Shown piece after piece: positions 15,884-24,569 of a stretch of 64,000 bases of DNA. Every line of letters begins with the position of its first letter. Positions within the stretch are counted from its first letter, which is position 1. This DNA is from Microvirga sp. (GTDB lineage: Bacteria; Pseudomonadota; Alphaproteobacteria; Rhizobiales; Beijerinckiaceae): positions 310,001 to 374,000 of the forward strand of contig NZ_JACXAB010000001.1 in NCBI RefSeq assembly GCF_014699075.1. Reading direction: 5' to 3'. Under the pieces are notes generated by a model that was not told the DNA's origin, did no database searches, and saw nothing but the letters and a program-made list of their open reading frames with translations. Position numbers and translations under genes: made by a program.

Positions 15884-17752
15884 ATGACGATGGCAACAGA
15901 AAGCATCGGCGTCGGTGAAATCGAGGACATGCCGACCGGTCTGAAAAGCGGCTCAGCGCTCCTTAAGCCCATTGAGATGATAGCTTCCGTCATCCTGGTG
16001 GTGATCATCGGCCTCCTCCTGATGGGCGTCACCTCGCGCTATGTCCTTTCGCTCCCCATCGTCTGGATCGATGAGGCGGCCGCTTTCTGCTTCCTCTGGC
16101 TCGCAATGCTTGGTGCAGTCATTGCTATCGATCGCAATGAGCACCTCCGTCTGACCCTCTTCCTTCATATGCTCCCAGAAAAGCTGCGTGGCTTCTTCGG
16201 CGCGCTTGGGCCGCTTCTCGTTGCGGTCTTTCTGATGGGCATGTTGTGGCCTGCCATCGAGTACGTCATCGAGGAATCATACATCACTTCGGCAGCGCTC
16301 AATATTCCCATGAGCTGGCGCGTGGCCGCTCTTCCGGTCGGGATCGGCCTGATGGCGCTCCTGGCACTCAGGGAGACGGTGCGTGCTGCCAAGGCAGTTG
16401 AAATCGCGCTGGCGGCGTCTGTCATCGCAGTTGCAGGCGCTCTGCTATGGCTTGCCTCCCCGTCCCTGCCCTCGCTCGGCTATATCAACATCCTCATCTT
16501 CCTCGTGGGCTTCGTTGCCTTCTTCCTCGCCATTGGTGTGCCGATTGCTTTCTGCTTCGGTCTCGGTGCACTCACCTTTCTGACCTTTACCAGCTCGGTC
16601 CCGACCATGGTGATGATCGGTCGAATTGACGAGGGCATGTCGAGCCTGATTCTGCTGTCGGTGCCGATCTTCGTGCTCCTCGGCTGCATCCTGGACGCCA
16701 CCGGCATGGGCCGGGCTATCGTCGAGTTCCTCGCCTCCCTGCTCGGGCACGTGAAGGCCGGCATGTCCTATGTGCTGCTCGGCTCACTGTTCTTGGTCTC
16801 CGGCATCTCCGGCTCCAAGGTCTCGGACATGGCCACGGTCGCTCCGGCGCTGTTTCCGGAAATGAAGCGGCGCGGGCACAAGCCCAAGGAGATGATCGCG
16901 CTCCTCGCGACCGGTGCGGCCATGGCCGACACGGTGCCGCCTTCGATCGTGCTGATCGTGCTCGGCTCGGTCGCGGGCGTGTCGATCGCCGGACTATTCA
17001 CGAGCGGCTTCGTCATCGCCATGGTGTTGCTCGTGGTGCTCGCCATCCTCGCACGCTGGAAGGCGCGGGGCGAAGTCATGGAAGGGATCCGCCGGGCTCC
17101 CCTTCGGGTGATTGGCAAGGCGCTGGCGGTGGCCGCTCCGGCCTTGGTCCTGCCTTTCCTGATCCGCAGCGCAGTCGGCGGCGGCGTGGCAACGGCCACC
17201 GAAGTCTCAACCATTGCCGTGCTTTACGCTCTCATCATCGGCATGGTCCTCTATGGTGGAATCCGCCCCAGCAAGATCTATGACATGCTGGTCGAGACAG
17301 CAGCTCTCTCGGGCGCCATTCTGATTATCCTGGGCACGGCCTCTGCCATGGCCTGGGCACTGACCCAGACCGGCTTCGCCTTCAAGATGGCCGCACTGGT
17401 CACTGATCTTCCGGGGGGCTGGGTCACCTACATGCTCGTGACGATTGCAGTCTTCATGGTGCTCGGCTGCGTATTGGAGGGGCTGCCGGCCATTGTCTTG
17501 ATGGCACCCATCATGTTCCCGATCGCAAAGACTCTCGGGATCAACGATATCCACTATTCGATGGTGGTAGTGACGGCCATGAATGTCGGCCTGATGGCGC
17601 CGCCCATCGGCATCGGGTTCTATATCGCCTGCAAAATTGGCAACGTCTCGCCGGATGAAGCGATGGGCGCCATCTGGCCCTACATTGGCGCGCTCTTCGT
17701 TGGGCTCCTTGTCATCGCTATGATCCCGGCGCTGTCGACAGCTTACCTTTAA
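15884..17752 (+). CDS. TRAP transporter permease, fused small and large subunits (DctQM), cluster 1
   Basis: About 622 residues, with a DctQ-like four-helix part (about 35-190; IVWIDEAAAFCFLWLAMLG is a typical DctQ motif) fused to a DctM-like domain (about 200-622) with repeated TM helices. ATG 15884 has GGAGGAG three bases before it; the in-frame TTG at 15839 lacks a ribosome binding site. DctM motifs include SGSKVSDMATVAPALFPEM, ADTVPPSIVLIVLG and LMAPPIGIGF. With DctP encoded divergently it forms a sodium-driven acid importer. It is a clear paralogue of the DctQM at 25826-27697, and blocks of the DctM half are almost identical. Confidence 0.93.
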   Translation: MTMATESIGVGEIEDMPTGLKSGSALLKPIEMIASVILVVIIGLLLMGVTSRYVLSLPIVWIDEAAAFCFLWLAMLGAVIAIDRNEHLRLTLFLHMLPEKLRGFFGALGPLLVAVFLMGMLWPAIEYVIEESYITSAALNIPMSWRVAALPVGIGLMALLALRETVRAAKAVEIALAASVIAVAGALLWLASPSLPSLGYINILIFLVGFVAFFLAIGVPIAFCFGLGALTFLTFTSSVPTMVMIGRIDEGMSSLILLSVPIFVLLGCILDATGMGRAIVEFLASLLGHVKAGMSYVLLGSLFLVSGISGSKVSDMATVAPALFPEMKRRGHKPKEMIALLATGAAMADTVPPSIVLIVLGSVAGVSIAGLFTSGFVIAMVLLVVLAILARWKARGEVMEGIRRAPLRVIGKALAVAAPALVLPFLIRSAVGGGVATATEVSTIAVLYALIIGMVLYGGIRPSKIYDMLVETAALSGAILIILGTASAMAWALTQTGFAFKMAALVTDLPGGWVTYMLVTIAVFMVLGCVLEGLPAIVLMAPIMFPIAKTLGINDIHYSMVVVTAMNVGLMAPPIGIGFYIACKIGNVSPDEAMGAIWPYIGALFVGLLVIAMIPALSTAYL

Positions 17753-17770
17753 GGTTCTATGCAAAGGCTG

Positions 17771-17798
17771 CATGCTGCTGCCACATGGCAGCAGCATG
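17771..17798. terminator. Perfect inverted repeat between convergent operons
   Basis: CATGCTGCTGCCA at 17771-17783 is repeated in reverse complement at 17786-17798, giving a strong hairpin 18 bases after the DctQM stop and before the convergent end of the PCC operon. No long T-run; it may work as a terminator for either direction. Confidence 0.55.
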
Positions 17799-17948
17799 TT
17801 AGCGCAGATATCTATGAGAGGTCCGCTCCGGACCGAACTCCGAAGATCTTCGCATATTGAGCAATTCTCGTTGCTCGCATTGCAAGCAAGAGAAGTTGTT
17901 ATTTTCGAGAGTTTACAGAATCGAGGAGTCGAAGCACCAATAGCTGTT

Positions 17949-18806
17949 TCACCGCCCGGTCTCCTCAATCACAAGCTCGAAGGTGATGCATACAGGATTA
18001 TCACCACGAACGATTTCTCCAGAGGCGATCGCTCCGTCCATGTCGACGACATCAAGGTTTAGCCGTGCCTGCCCGTGCCCGTCCTCACTCGTGAAGTGGC
18101 CGTCGCGGATCTGGACCTCGGTGGCATGTGAGTCCACCCGCGTTCCGTCGACGAAGCGCACGCCATTCAAACTACCAATCCCGTAGATATTCGCTCTTGC
18201 TATTCCCTGGCGTATGCAGATCTCTTCGATGGCAAGGCTGATGTCCCGATTGGGACGCACTTTTGCAAGCAGCACTTGCCTGCCTGTCTTCGTGGAGACC
18301 TTTCCAGAATTTTGAACCGGTTCGAAGAGGGTGAAGTTCGTCTCCTTGTCGGACATGGCCTCGAAGGTCGCATCCCTGAACCCGATTCCCTCCACCTTAA
18401 TGGGCTCCGCGACTCTGGACAAGGGAGCAAGCATGTGGCCCATCCGCGGCCCCTCCCTCGTGTCCCAGAGACCGTGGCAATGGAGAAAGGTCTTTCCGTC
18501 CCGTACGCCGACGATCGCGCAGGCGCGCGTCACATTCACAGGCCCGTCCGGTTCGAAGGTCTCACTGTACCAAGCCACATAGCGTGGATCGGATGATGCG
18601 GCAGGCATCACATATCGGAACGGTTCGCAGCGGCCGCCCCGGAATTCCACGAATCCGCCGATGCAGCCACTCCCCCTCATTCCTGCCGCAACTGCCTCGT
18701 CGATTGTCAGACCGGGCTCCAGCACAAAACGGATCGGCACCGCCTCGCCCGTCACGGCGGCAAAACGTTCCGCAGCAACCGGCCCCGGATGATCGATGCG
18801 TCTCAT
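17949..18806 (-). CDS. Two-domain PCC/DUF296-like protein (fused form)
   Basis: A 285-residue protein of unknown function made of two PCC-domain-like halves. The N-terminal half (about 1-165) has HPG near the start and the metal-site-like pattern LHCHG (H109, H111) followed by GHML (H124), matching the HxH...GGH motif of DUF296/PPC domains. The C-terminal half (about 170-285) resembles the separate 130-residue protein encoded at 20589-20981, ending NPVCITFELVIEE where that protein has NPICMTFEVTLEE. The N-half likewise resembles the protein at 20974-21528. So the operon holds the same module once fused and once split. Last gene of the operon, overlapping the hydrolase gene by ATGA. A role in the pathway is certain only by context. 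Confidence 0.8.
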   Translation of the reverse strand: MRRIDHPGPVAAERFAAVTGEAVPIRFVLEPGLTIDEAVAAGMRGSGCIGGFVEFRGGRCEPFRYVMPAASSDPRYVAWYSETFEPDGPVNVTRACAIVGVRDGKTFLHCHGLWDTREGPRMGHMLAPLSRVAEPIKVEGIGFRDATFEAMSDKETNFTLFEPVQNSGKVSTKTGRQVLLAKVRPNRDISLAIEEICIRQGIARANIYGIGSLNGVRFVDGTRVDSHATEVQIRDGHFTSEDGHGQARLNLDVVDMDGAIASGEIVRGDNPVCITFELVIEETGR

Positions 18807-19711
18807 GATCGGCCCTCCTCCCGCAGCCCTGAGTCGGTCCGCATGATCTGGTTCGGGTCGGCTCGCGGGTCCCGCGCTCCCCAGCGCCCCGCCTCCACCC
18901 GTGTGACGAATTCCGTCATAAGTTGGTTGAACAGGGCCGGCTCTTCAAGATTCAGGGTGTGACCGGATTTGGGAAGCATGGCCAGACCGGAACGTGGGAT
19001 CGTCCGCTTCAGGAAGATGCCCGGTTGGATCGAGTGATCGTCCTCGTCGCCGACCACGATGAGTAGCGGCACCTCAAGAGCCGCCAACTCGGCCTCTAGG
19101 TCATAGAGCGACGCCCGCCGCATCTGCACGCCGCGCATGGTATTGGCGGCACCCTTGTCGGAATGCTGCGCCATCCGCTCTACAAAGAGCTGCCAGCCCC
19201 GTGGGTCCTTCTCCTGAAACTGCACCCTCGAGGCGCTCTCCCCGTAGACCGGAGCAAACGCCCGCGCGCCACGCTCTTCGAAGCTTCGCGCCACCTGCTC
19301 GGAATTGCGGCGGAAAAACTCCTGATGCTCCCTCTCCGAGCCATATCCCGCTCCCGCGATGACGGCGGACCGAATGCGATCGGGATAGCGCAGAGCGGCA
19401 TGGAGGCAGGCGAAAGCCCCCATAGAGAGGCCGACGATATGGGCGCTGTCGAGTCCGGCTGCGTTCATGATGTCGATGATGTCATCGGCCGCGCGGGCCT
19501 GGGAGTACTTCTCCACATCCTCGGGAATGCCCGACGGCGGATACCCGCGGGCCGAGAAGGTGACGCAAAGGTGCCTGCGCGAAAAGTAGCCGACCTGAGG
19601 CTCCCAGCTCCAATGATTCCCGCCGAACTCGTGGACGAACACGATGGGTGTGCCCGTTCCGGTAGATTCGTAGAAGAGCCGCACGCCGTCGCTCGTAGTT
19701 GCAAATGCCAT
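18803..19711 (-). CDS. Alpha/beta-fold hydrolase
   Basis: A 302-residue alpha/beta hydrolase. The oxyanion region is FVHEFGGNHWSW, the nucleophile elbow is GLSMG, the acid is probably in VVGDEDDHSI and the catalytic His in KSGHTLNLEEP; all three are in the expected order. Substrates of this fold include esters, lactones, enol-lactones and C-C bonds. The C-terminal 30 residues after the core are polar and unusual (RADPNQIMRTDSG). Position between an SDR and a PCC protein in the IclR/TRAP operon suggests ester, lactone or CoA-thioester cleavage in the same pathway. Confidence 0.88.
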   Translation of the reverse strand: MAFATTSDGVRLFYESTGTGTPIVFVHEFGGNHWSWEPQVGYFSRRHLCVTFSARGYPPSGIPEDVEKYSQARAADDIIDIMNAAGLDSAHIVGLSMGAFACLHAALRYPDRIRSAVIAGAGYGSEREHQEFFRRNSEQVARSFEERGARAFAPVYGESASRVQFQEKDPRGWQLFVERMAQHSDKGAANTMRGVQMRRASLYDLEAELAALEVPLLIVVGDEDDHSIQPGIFLKRTIPRSGLAMLPKSGHTLNLEEPALFNQLMTEFVTRVEAGRWGARDPRADPNQIMRTDSGLREEGRS

Positions 19712-19723
19712 CAGGCTCCTCCG

Positions 19724-20527
19724 TCAACGGAACTCGGAAACGGCGCAACTCTGCCCACCGTCCACAGGCAGGCAGACGCCCGTGATGAACTGCGCCTCAT
19801 CGGAGGCTAGGAACACGGCGGCATTGGCGATGTCCCAGGCGGTTCCCATCCTGCCGACCGGAACGGCCGCGTTGCGTGCCGCCACCATCTCCTCCACAGA
19901 GCCGTATTGCCCGGAGATCTGGCGATAGATCAGCGGCGTGTCGATAAGGCCTGGCATGATGCAGTTGGCGCGGATGCCCTGGCGGGCATATTGCATGGCG
20001 AGTGCCACGGTGGCCTGGTTCACCGCCGCCTTGGTGGCGTAGTAGGCGAAATAGGGATAGCCCGTCCATCGGATCGCCGCGAGGGAGGAGATGTTGACGA
20101 TGGCGCCACCGCCCTGACGCAGCATGTGCGGGATGACGACCTTCGCCGTGCGGTAAATGGGGCCGATGTTCAATTTGAGCGCGGCCTCGAACTGCTCTTC
20201 GCTGAGCTCGACCGGCCCTCCCATATGTGTGACGCCGACGTTGTTGTGCAGGATGCTGATGCCCCCGAGACGCTCGACGACCTGCGCTACCGCGCTCTCA
20301 ACCGAGCCCGTGTCGGTGACGTCGGCCGCAACGGCTACGGCCTCGCCGCCTTCACCTGCAATAATGGATGCGGTTTCCTCTGCGGCCTCCTGCACCAGGT
20401 CGATGCAGGCGACGCGAGCCCCTTCCCGTGCATAGGCGGCAGCAGCAGCCTTACCGTTTCCCCATCCCGGACCCGAGGACCCTGCCCCGAACACGATGGC
20501 AGTCCTGCCCTTCAGACGATCAGCCAT
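19724..20527 (-). CDS. SDR-family oxidoreductase (second of the operon)
   Basis: A short-chain dehydrogenase of about 267 residues. The nucleotide motif is GAGSSGPGWGNGKA, an extended form of TGxxxGxG; NNVG follows at about 90, the catalytic Ser lies in NISSLAA and the YxxxK pair in YYATK. The end VDGGQSCAV is typical of SDR C-termini. I chose ATG 20527 with GGAG four bases upstream over the ATG at 20542. It probably oxidises a secondary alcohol or reduces a ketone with NAD(P). It lies between the PCC pair and the hydrolase. Confidence 0.9.
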   Translation of the reverse strand: MADRLKGRTAIVFGAGSSGPGWGNGKAAAAAYAREGARVACIDLVQEAAEETASIIAGEGGEAVAVAADVTDTGSVESAVAQVVERLGGISILHNNVGVTHMGGPVELSEEQFEAALKLNIGPIYRTAKVVIPHMLRQGGGAIVNISSLAAIRWTGYPYFAYYATKAAVNQATVALAMQYARQGIRANCIMPGLIDTPLIYRQISGQYGSVEEMVAARNAAVPVGRMGTAWDIANAAVFLASDEAQFITGVCLPVDGGQSCAVSEFR

Positions 20528-20588
20528 TGATCTCCGCTCCATTTCCCAAGACCAATGCCGCAGGCGCTACCGCCACGGCGCTAGCCGT

Positions 20589-20981
20589 TCACTTCGCAGG
20601 AAGCCACTCCTCAAGGGTGACCTCAAACGTCATGCAGATCGGGTTCAAGCCAGCGACGAAAGGTCCGCCGTAGACATTCCCCTCAGGGTCCGCCACGACA
20701 CCTGTGAGTGCTGCCCTGAGCGAGCCGTCCTCGCCTAAGCGAACTTCGCCCGCCAGGCTGACAATTTCCACAGCGGGACCCTGAATCTGGAGGTACTTGC
20801 CATCGATCGTACCCATGCAGGCATCCACGAGGCTTCCCAGCGCTCCACGCACGAATGCGTTTCTGAAACCTTCGGCAAGACACAGCTTCTCCACGCCTTG
20901 GACGAGATCCTCGTTGGGAGCGATCCTGGCGTAGGCCACGCGACCCATTGAGCCGTTCTCGACTGCGATCATCTCACCCAT
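20589..20981 (-). CDS. PCC/DUF296-like protein, C-half type (split form)
   Basis: About 130 residues. ATG 20981 overlaps the end of the preceding PCC gene (ATGGGTGA contains both start and stop), which supports this start over an upstream in-frame codon at 21056. The protein resembles the C-terminal half of the fused protein at 17949-18806: RIAPNEDLVQGVEKLCLAEG against VRPNRDISLAIEEICIRQG, and NPICMTFEVTLEEW against NPVCITFELVIEE. The HxH...GGH motif is lacking, so it may be a non-catalytic or differently acting partner of the N-half protein encoded just upstream. Function unknown; coupled translation suggests a complex. Confidence 0.78.
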   Translation of the reverse strand: MGEMIAVENGSMGRVAYARIAPNEDLVQGVEKLCLAEGFRNAFVRGALGSLVDACMGTIDGKYLQIQGPAVEIVSLAGEVRLGEDGSLRAALTGVVADPEGNVYGGPFVAGLNPICMTFEVTLEEWLPAK

Positions 20982-21528
20982 TGATCGTTTCCTTGTATGG
21001 TTGAAGAAGCGGAATGTTCGTCTCGGGATCGTAGGCCTGCCGGAGTTCGAATTCATCGAGTGAGGTGACGAGAACCGGGATCGGATCGCGGCTGACGATG
21101 CAGGTTTCCGTCAGGATGTGACCACCCTTGACCTCACCGGTTTCGGTGCGGATCGCAGCATGGCAATGCACGAGCGGCGAGCCATTGATGCTCTTTCCGA
21201 GCGTCGCATTGCCGAAGATCATATACGTGCGGCCGGCGGGGATCGGCTTGGAATAGGCGATCACGGCTCGCCCCTGCTGATCGGGAGGTGCAACGCAATA
21301 CTGAACTCCCTCGAAATAGCCGCCGAGGATTGTCGTCGAGGCAGACGTGATCCCGATATCCGCCAGTGGCTTCACGAGGCCGTCGAAGAGGCTCACGCCG
21401 GGCAACAGAGCCAGTCGGACATGCCGCCCTTTGGAAGAGTGAAGACTTTGGATGCGGACTGGGTTGAACCGGCCGGGGTGGATCAGGGTACGCGGCCGGG
21501 GCAGTTGCGTCGTGACTACCCGCTTCAT
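20974..21528 (-). CDS. PCC/DUF296-like protein, N-half type (split form)
   Basis: A 184-residue protein with the DUF296/PPC-like pattern VHCHA (H121, H123) and GGHIL (H137), expected to bind a divalent metal in the family fold, and an N-terminal HPGR segment shared with the fused protein at 17949-18806. The ATG at 21528 shares its A with the stop codon of the gamma-carbonic-anhydrase-like gene (TGATG), and its end overlaps the C-half gene, so the three are translationally coupled. PPC domains occur in plant AT-hook proteins and in stand-alone bacterial proteins of unclear activity. Use in a CoA-linked catabolic operon suggests an enzymatic role, which is my inference. Confidence 0.78.
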   Translation of the reverse strand: MKRVVTTQLPRPRTLIHPGRFNPVRIQSLHSSKGRHVRLALLPGVSLFDGLVKPLADIGITSASTTILGGYFEGVQYCVAPPDQQGRAVIAYSKPIPAGRTYMIFGNATLGKSINGSPLVHCHAAIRTETGEVKGGHILTETCIVSRDPIPVLVTSLDEFELRQAYDPETNIPLLQPYKETING

Positions 21529-22070
21529 CAGGAACCTCTCGAGGCAGGTGCGAGCTCGCGCACATACCGGCGCCAGCGCCTGACGTAGAGAGCCGCACCC
21601 TCGGTCAGGTTCTGCACGCCGGCGTCATCGACCTCGCGGACGACACGGCCCGGGACACCCATGACAAGGGAATTGTCGGGAATGACTTTGTTCTCGGTGA
21701 TCAGCGTGTTCGCGCCGATCAGGCAGTTCCGGCCGATCCGCGCTCCGTTGAGGATGGTCGAGTTCATGCCGATCAAGGTGTTTGAGCCGATGGTGCAGCC
21801 ATGCAGCATCACCTTGTGGCCGATCGTGCAGTCCTCACCGATCGTCAGCGGAAATCCGGGATCGACATGGAGTACGCAGTTGTCTTGGACATTGCTGCGT
21901 TCGCCGATCTCGATGATGTCGTCGTCGGCTCGCAACACCGTGCCGAACCAGATGCTGGCCTCGCGCTTGAGGCGAACGTTGCCGACCAGAACGGCACTGG
22001 GGGCAATCCAGTATTCGCCCTCCGGGGGAAGGACAGGTGCCGCTTCAGCAAGCGAGAACAAATGAGTCAC
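21528..22070 (-). CDS. Gamma-carbonic-anhydrase-like hexapeptide-repeat protein (PaaY/CaiE type)
   Basis: A 180-residue left-handed beta-helix protein with hexapeptide repeats ([19 protein letters not shown] onwards). Three His residues that would bind the metal in gamma carbonic anhydrases are present ([15 protein letters not shown]). I start it at GTG 22070 with AGAAGG seven bases before; the open frame continues upstream to 22655 but there overlaps the SDR gene out of frame. Relatives include carbonic anhydrases, CaiE and the thioesterase PaaY of phenylacetate degradation. In an operon with a CoA ligase and thiolase a thioesterase or hydratase role is more likely than CO2 hydration. Confidence 0.85.
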   Translation of the reverse strand: MTHLFSLAEAAPVLPPEGEYWIAPSAVLVGNVRLKREASIWFGTVLRADDDIIEIGERSNVQDNCVLHVDPGFPLTIGEDCTIGHKVMLHGCTIGSNTLIGMNSTILNGARIGRNCLIGANTLITENKVIPDNSLVMGVPGRVVREVDDAGVQNLTEGAALYVRRWRRYVRELAPASRGS

Positions 22071-22081
22071 GTTTGAGCCTT

Positions 22082-22876
22082 CTATGCCTGGACAGGTGGG
22101 TCGAAAGCGGCGGACGGCTTGCCGATGATGCCCGCGGCCGTAAACCCGCCATCGACGCAGATCGTCTGGCCGGTCACGTAGCTGGACTTGCGATTGTCGA
22201 GGAGAAAAATGGCTGCCCCTGCGATCTCGGTCGGGGATCCATAACGCCGCTGCGGCACGGTTGCCATCCAGGCGTCCCGCACTTCCGGTGTATGGATCTC
22301 CTGCACGAGCGGCGTCTCGATTGGACCGGGCGCGATCGCGTTCACACGAACGCCGACGGAGGCCAACTCGACCGCCATGACCTTGGTCATGGTGATCACG
22401 CCTCCCTTGGAGGCGCCATATGCGACGCGTCCCTTGTTGCCCATGACTCCCGAAACGGACGCGATGTTGACGATTGAGCCTGCGCCGCGCTCGCGCATGT
22501 GCCTGGCCGCCTCCCGCGAGACCACGAAGCTGCCGATCAGGTTGACCTCCAGCATCTTCCGGAAGAGATCGACGCTCGTGTCGAGTGCCGGAACGTCGCG
22601 CCCGATGCCAGCCGAATTGACGACCCCGGTCAGGGGTCCGAACTCCGCCTCGCATCGCGCGATCGCGGACACAACAGCGTCCTCATGCGCGACGTTCATC
22701 TGCTCGTACCGAACGCGGTCGTCAGGTGCCCCGAGCGAAGCGCGGCATCGACCGAGGCTTTCCTGATCCAGGTCCGCGACGACGACGCGCCAACCCTCCG
22801 CGAGGATCGCTTGGACGACCGCAAGGCCGATGCCCGACGCTCCGCCGGTGACCAGTACCGTCTGTTCTTGATTCAT
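22082..22876 (-). CDS. SDR-family oxidoreductase (first of the operon)
   Basis: A 264-residue classical short-chain dehydrogenase: cofactor motif TGGASGIG at about 11-18, NSAG at about 88, catalytic Ser in NIASVSG, YGASKGG for the Tyr/Lys pair, and PGPIETP after it. Together with the acyl-CoA ligase and thiolase it would fit as a 3-hydroxyacyl-type or alcohol dehydrogenase. It is 55 bases behind the ligase gene and 11 bases ahead of the gamma-carbonic-anhydrase-like gene. Confidence 0.92.
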   Translation of the reverse strand: MNQEQTVLVTGGASGIGLAVVQAILAEGWRVVVADLDQESLGRCRASLGAPDDRVRYEQMNVAHEDAVVSAIARCEAEFGPLTGVVNSAGIGRDVPALDTSVDLFRKMLEVNLIGSFVVSREAARHMRERGAGSIVNIASVSGVMGNKGRVAYGASKGGVITMTKVMAVELASVGVRVNAIAPGPIETPLVQEIHTPEVRDAWMATVPQRRYGSPTEIAGAAIFLLDNRKSSYVTGQTICVDGGFTAAGIIGKPSAAFDPPVQA

Positions 22877-22931
22877 GTCCGCCTCTCCCGCAGTAGGGCC
22901 AGTCGTGCTTCAGGAAGTATGCCGTCTCGGC

Positions 22932-24569
22932 TCAGGCCGAGGCCTGAGCGGGTCGGTCGAGAGGCAGGCAGCCGCGCACTTCGAGTTCGGCCCGGACATC
23001 CTTCTTGGTGATCTTGCCGTACGCGGACTTTGGCAGGGCATCCCAGAAGAACACCCGCTTTGGAAGCTTGTAGCGGGCGACCTTACCTTCGAGCCACGCC
23101 AGGAGTTCCGGCTCGTTGAGCGTAGCGTTCGGCCGCAGCACGCAGACCGCTACGCCAACCTCACCCCAGGTCTTGTCCGGCACGCCGAGGATTGCGACCT
23201 CCGCGATGGCCGAGTGCGTCAGGATTTTCTCCTCCGTCTCGCGCGGGTAGACGTTCGAGCCGCCGGAGATGTACATGTCGGAAGCACGTCCGGTGATGTA
23301 GAGAAACCCTTCCTCGTCGAGGTGGCCGAGATCGCCAGTCCGGAACCAACCGTCCCGGAAGGCCTTCGCGTTGGCATCCGGGTTGTCGTAGTAGCCGGCG
23401 AACACGGCCGGACCGCAGACGCAGATCTCCCCAGTCTGGCCTGCCTTGAGTTCGCGGCCTTGGTCGTCCTGGATCGATACCTGCATCCCCGTGCGCTCGT
23501 AGCCGCACGTGCCCACCTTTACGCCGGGCGCATCCTCAGTGTCGTGGAGCGCGGGCGGAAGCACGGTGATGTTCCCGGTGACCTCGCCAAGCCCAAAGTA
23601 TTGGACCAGGACCTTTCCGAGCTTTTTCAGCGCGTGCTTCTGGTCCTCCCGGTACATGGGCGCACCTGCGTAGATTACGTAGCGCAGCGACGAGTGATCG
23701 TGCGCGTCCACCGAAGGATGCTCAGTCAGCATCTTTACGATGGTGGGGACAGTGAACATGTTGGTGATGCGCCAATGCGCGACCAGTCCCCAGGCCTCGT
23801 CGGCATCGAACCGGTCGCTCTTGAGCAGGACAGTCTTGACACCCCGCGCCACTTGCACGAGCTGGTGAATGCCTGCCCCGTGCGAGAGTGGCGCCAGGAC
23901 CAGAGAGGCGTCCCGATGCGTGGTGCCTGGCATCAGGTCGCAGAGATGGTTCGTAATCACGAAGGCCATTTGGCCATGGGTGAGAACGGCGGCCTTGGGA
24001 CGTCCCGTCGTGCCCGACGTGTAGAAGAACCAGCACGGATCGTCGTGCTCGACGGACGCCATCGGTACGGTCTGCCCGGAGTGCTGTGCGACGAGGGCAT
24101 CGTAATCCTCGCCGAATTCTGACATCCCGATGGAGATGACGAAACGAATATTCGGCGCGGCCTCACGCGCGGCGGCGACATGGTCCGGGAAGTCGCAATG
24201 GCAGATCATCGCGGAGGCACCGCTCGACCGGGCAAGATAGGCGACTTCGCCCGGAGTTTGACGGTAGTTCGTTGGCACCCAGACCGCACCAAGCCGGAAG
24301 CTGGCGAACATCGACTCAAACATCTGGTTGCCGTTCTTGGACTGCACCAGGATGCGGTCGCCCTTTTTCACGCCCCGGGCGGCCAGCGCCGCCGCCATGG
24401 CGTCCACACGGCGGTCGAGGTCGGCCCAAGTCCAGGTATCCTCCCCCCGAACGAAGCCGATTTCTCCGCCATACCGCCGTGCCACCTGACGCAGGAAGTG
24501 GGAGAGGTTCATGACACGCTTGGAGACGGGTGCAACGCCGCCGATGGGAGCTTGACCGAGACTCGTCAT
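22932..24569 (-). CDS. Acyl-CoA synthetase / AMP-dependent ligase (ANL family)
   Basis: A 545-residue adenylate-forming enzyme activating a carboxylic acid to its CoA thioester. Motifs in order: the P-loop-like YTSGTTGRPKAA, then LGEVTGN, GEICVCGPAVFAGYY, the hinge GWFRTGDLG and the C-terminal catalytic Lys in YGKITKKD. Length is normal for medium/long-chain or aryl-CoA ligases; the substrate is not readable. Its ATG overlaps the thiolase stop (ATGA), so ligase and thiolase are coupled. It is the entry enzyme if the TRAP-imported acid is degraded as a CoA ester. Confidence 0.93.
   Translation of the reverse strand: MTSLGQAPIGGVAPVSKRVMNLSHFLRQVARRYGGEIGFVRGEDTWTWADLDRRVDAMAAALAARGVKKGDRILVQSKNGNQMFESMFASFRLGAVWVPTNYRQTPGEVAYLARSSGASAMICHCDFPDHVAAAREAAPNIRFVISIGMSEFGEDYDALVAQHSGQTVPMASVEHDDPCWFFYTSGTTGRPKAAVLTHGQMAFVITNHLCDLMPGTTHRDASLVLAPLSHGAGIHQLVQVARGVKTVLLKSDRFDADEAWGLVAHWRITNMFTVPTIVKMLTEHPSVDAHDHSSLRYVIYAGAPMYREDQKHALKKLGKVLVQYFGLGEVTGNITVLPPALHDTEDAPGVKVGTCGYERTGMQVSIQDDQGRELKAGQTGEICVCGPAVFAGYYDNPDANAKAFRDGWFRTGDLGHLDEEGFLYITGRASDMYISGGSNVYPRETEEKILTHSAIAEVAILGVPDKTWGEVGVAVCVLRPNATLNEPELLAWLEGKVARYKLPKRVFFWDALPKSAYGKITKKDVRAELEVRGCLPLDRPAQASA

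Noticed and set aside
22071..22655. N-terminal extension of the gamma-carbonic-anhydrase-like protein to 375 residues
   Set aside because: The extra part reads the SDR gene out of frame; GTG 22070 has a ribosome binding site and gives a normal 180-residue protein.
22875..24122. Plus-strand open frame of 415 codons over the acyl-CoA ligase
   Set aside because: Antisense shadow of a gene with all ANL motifs.
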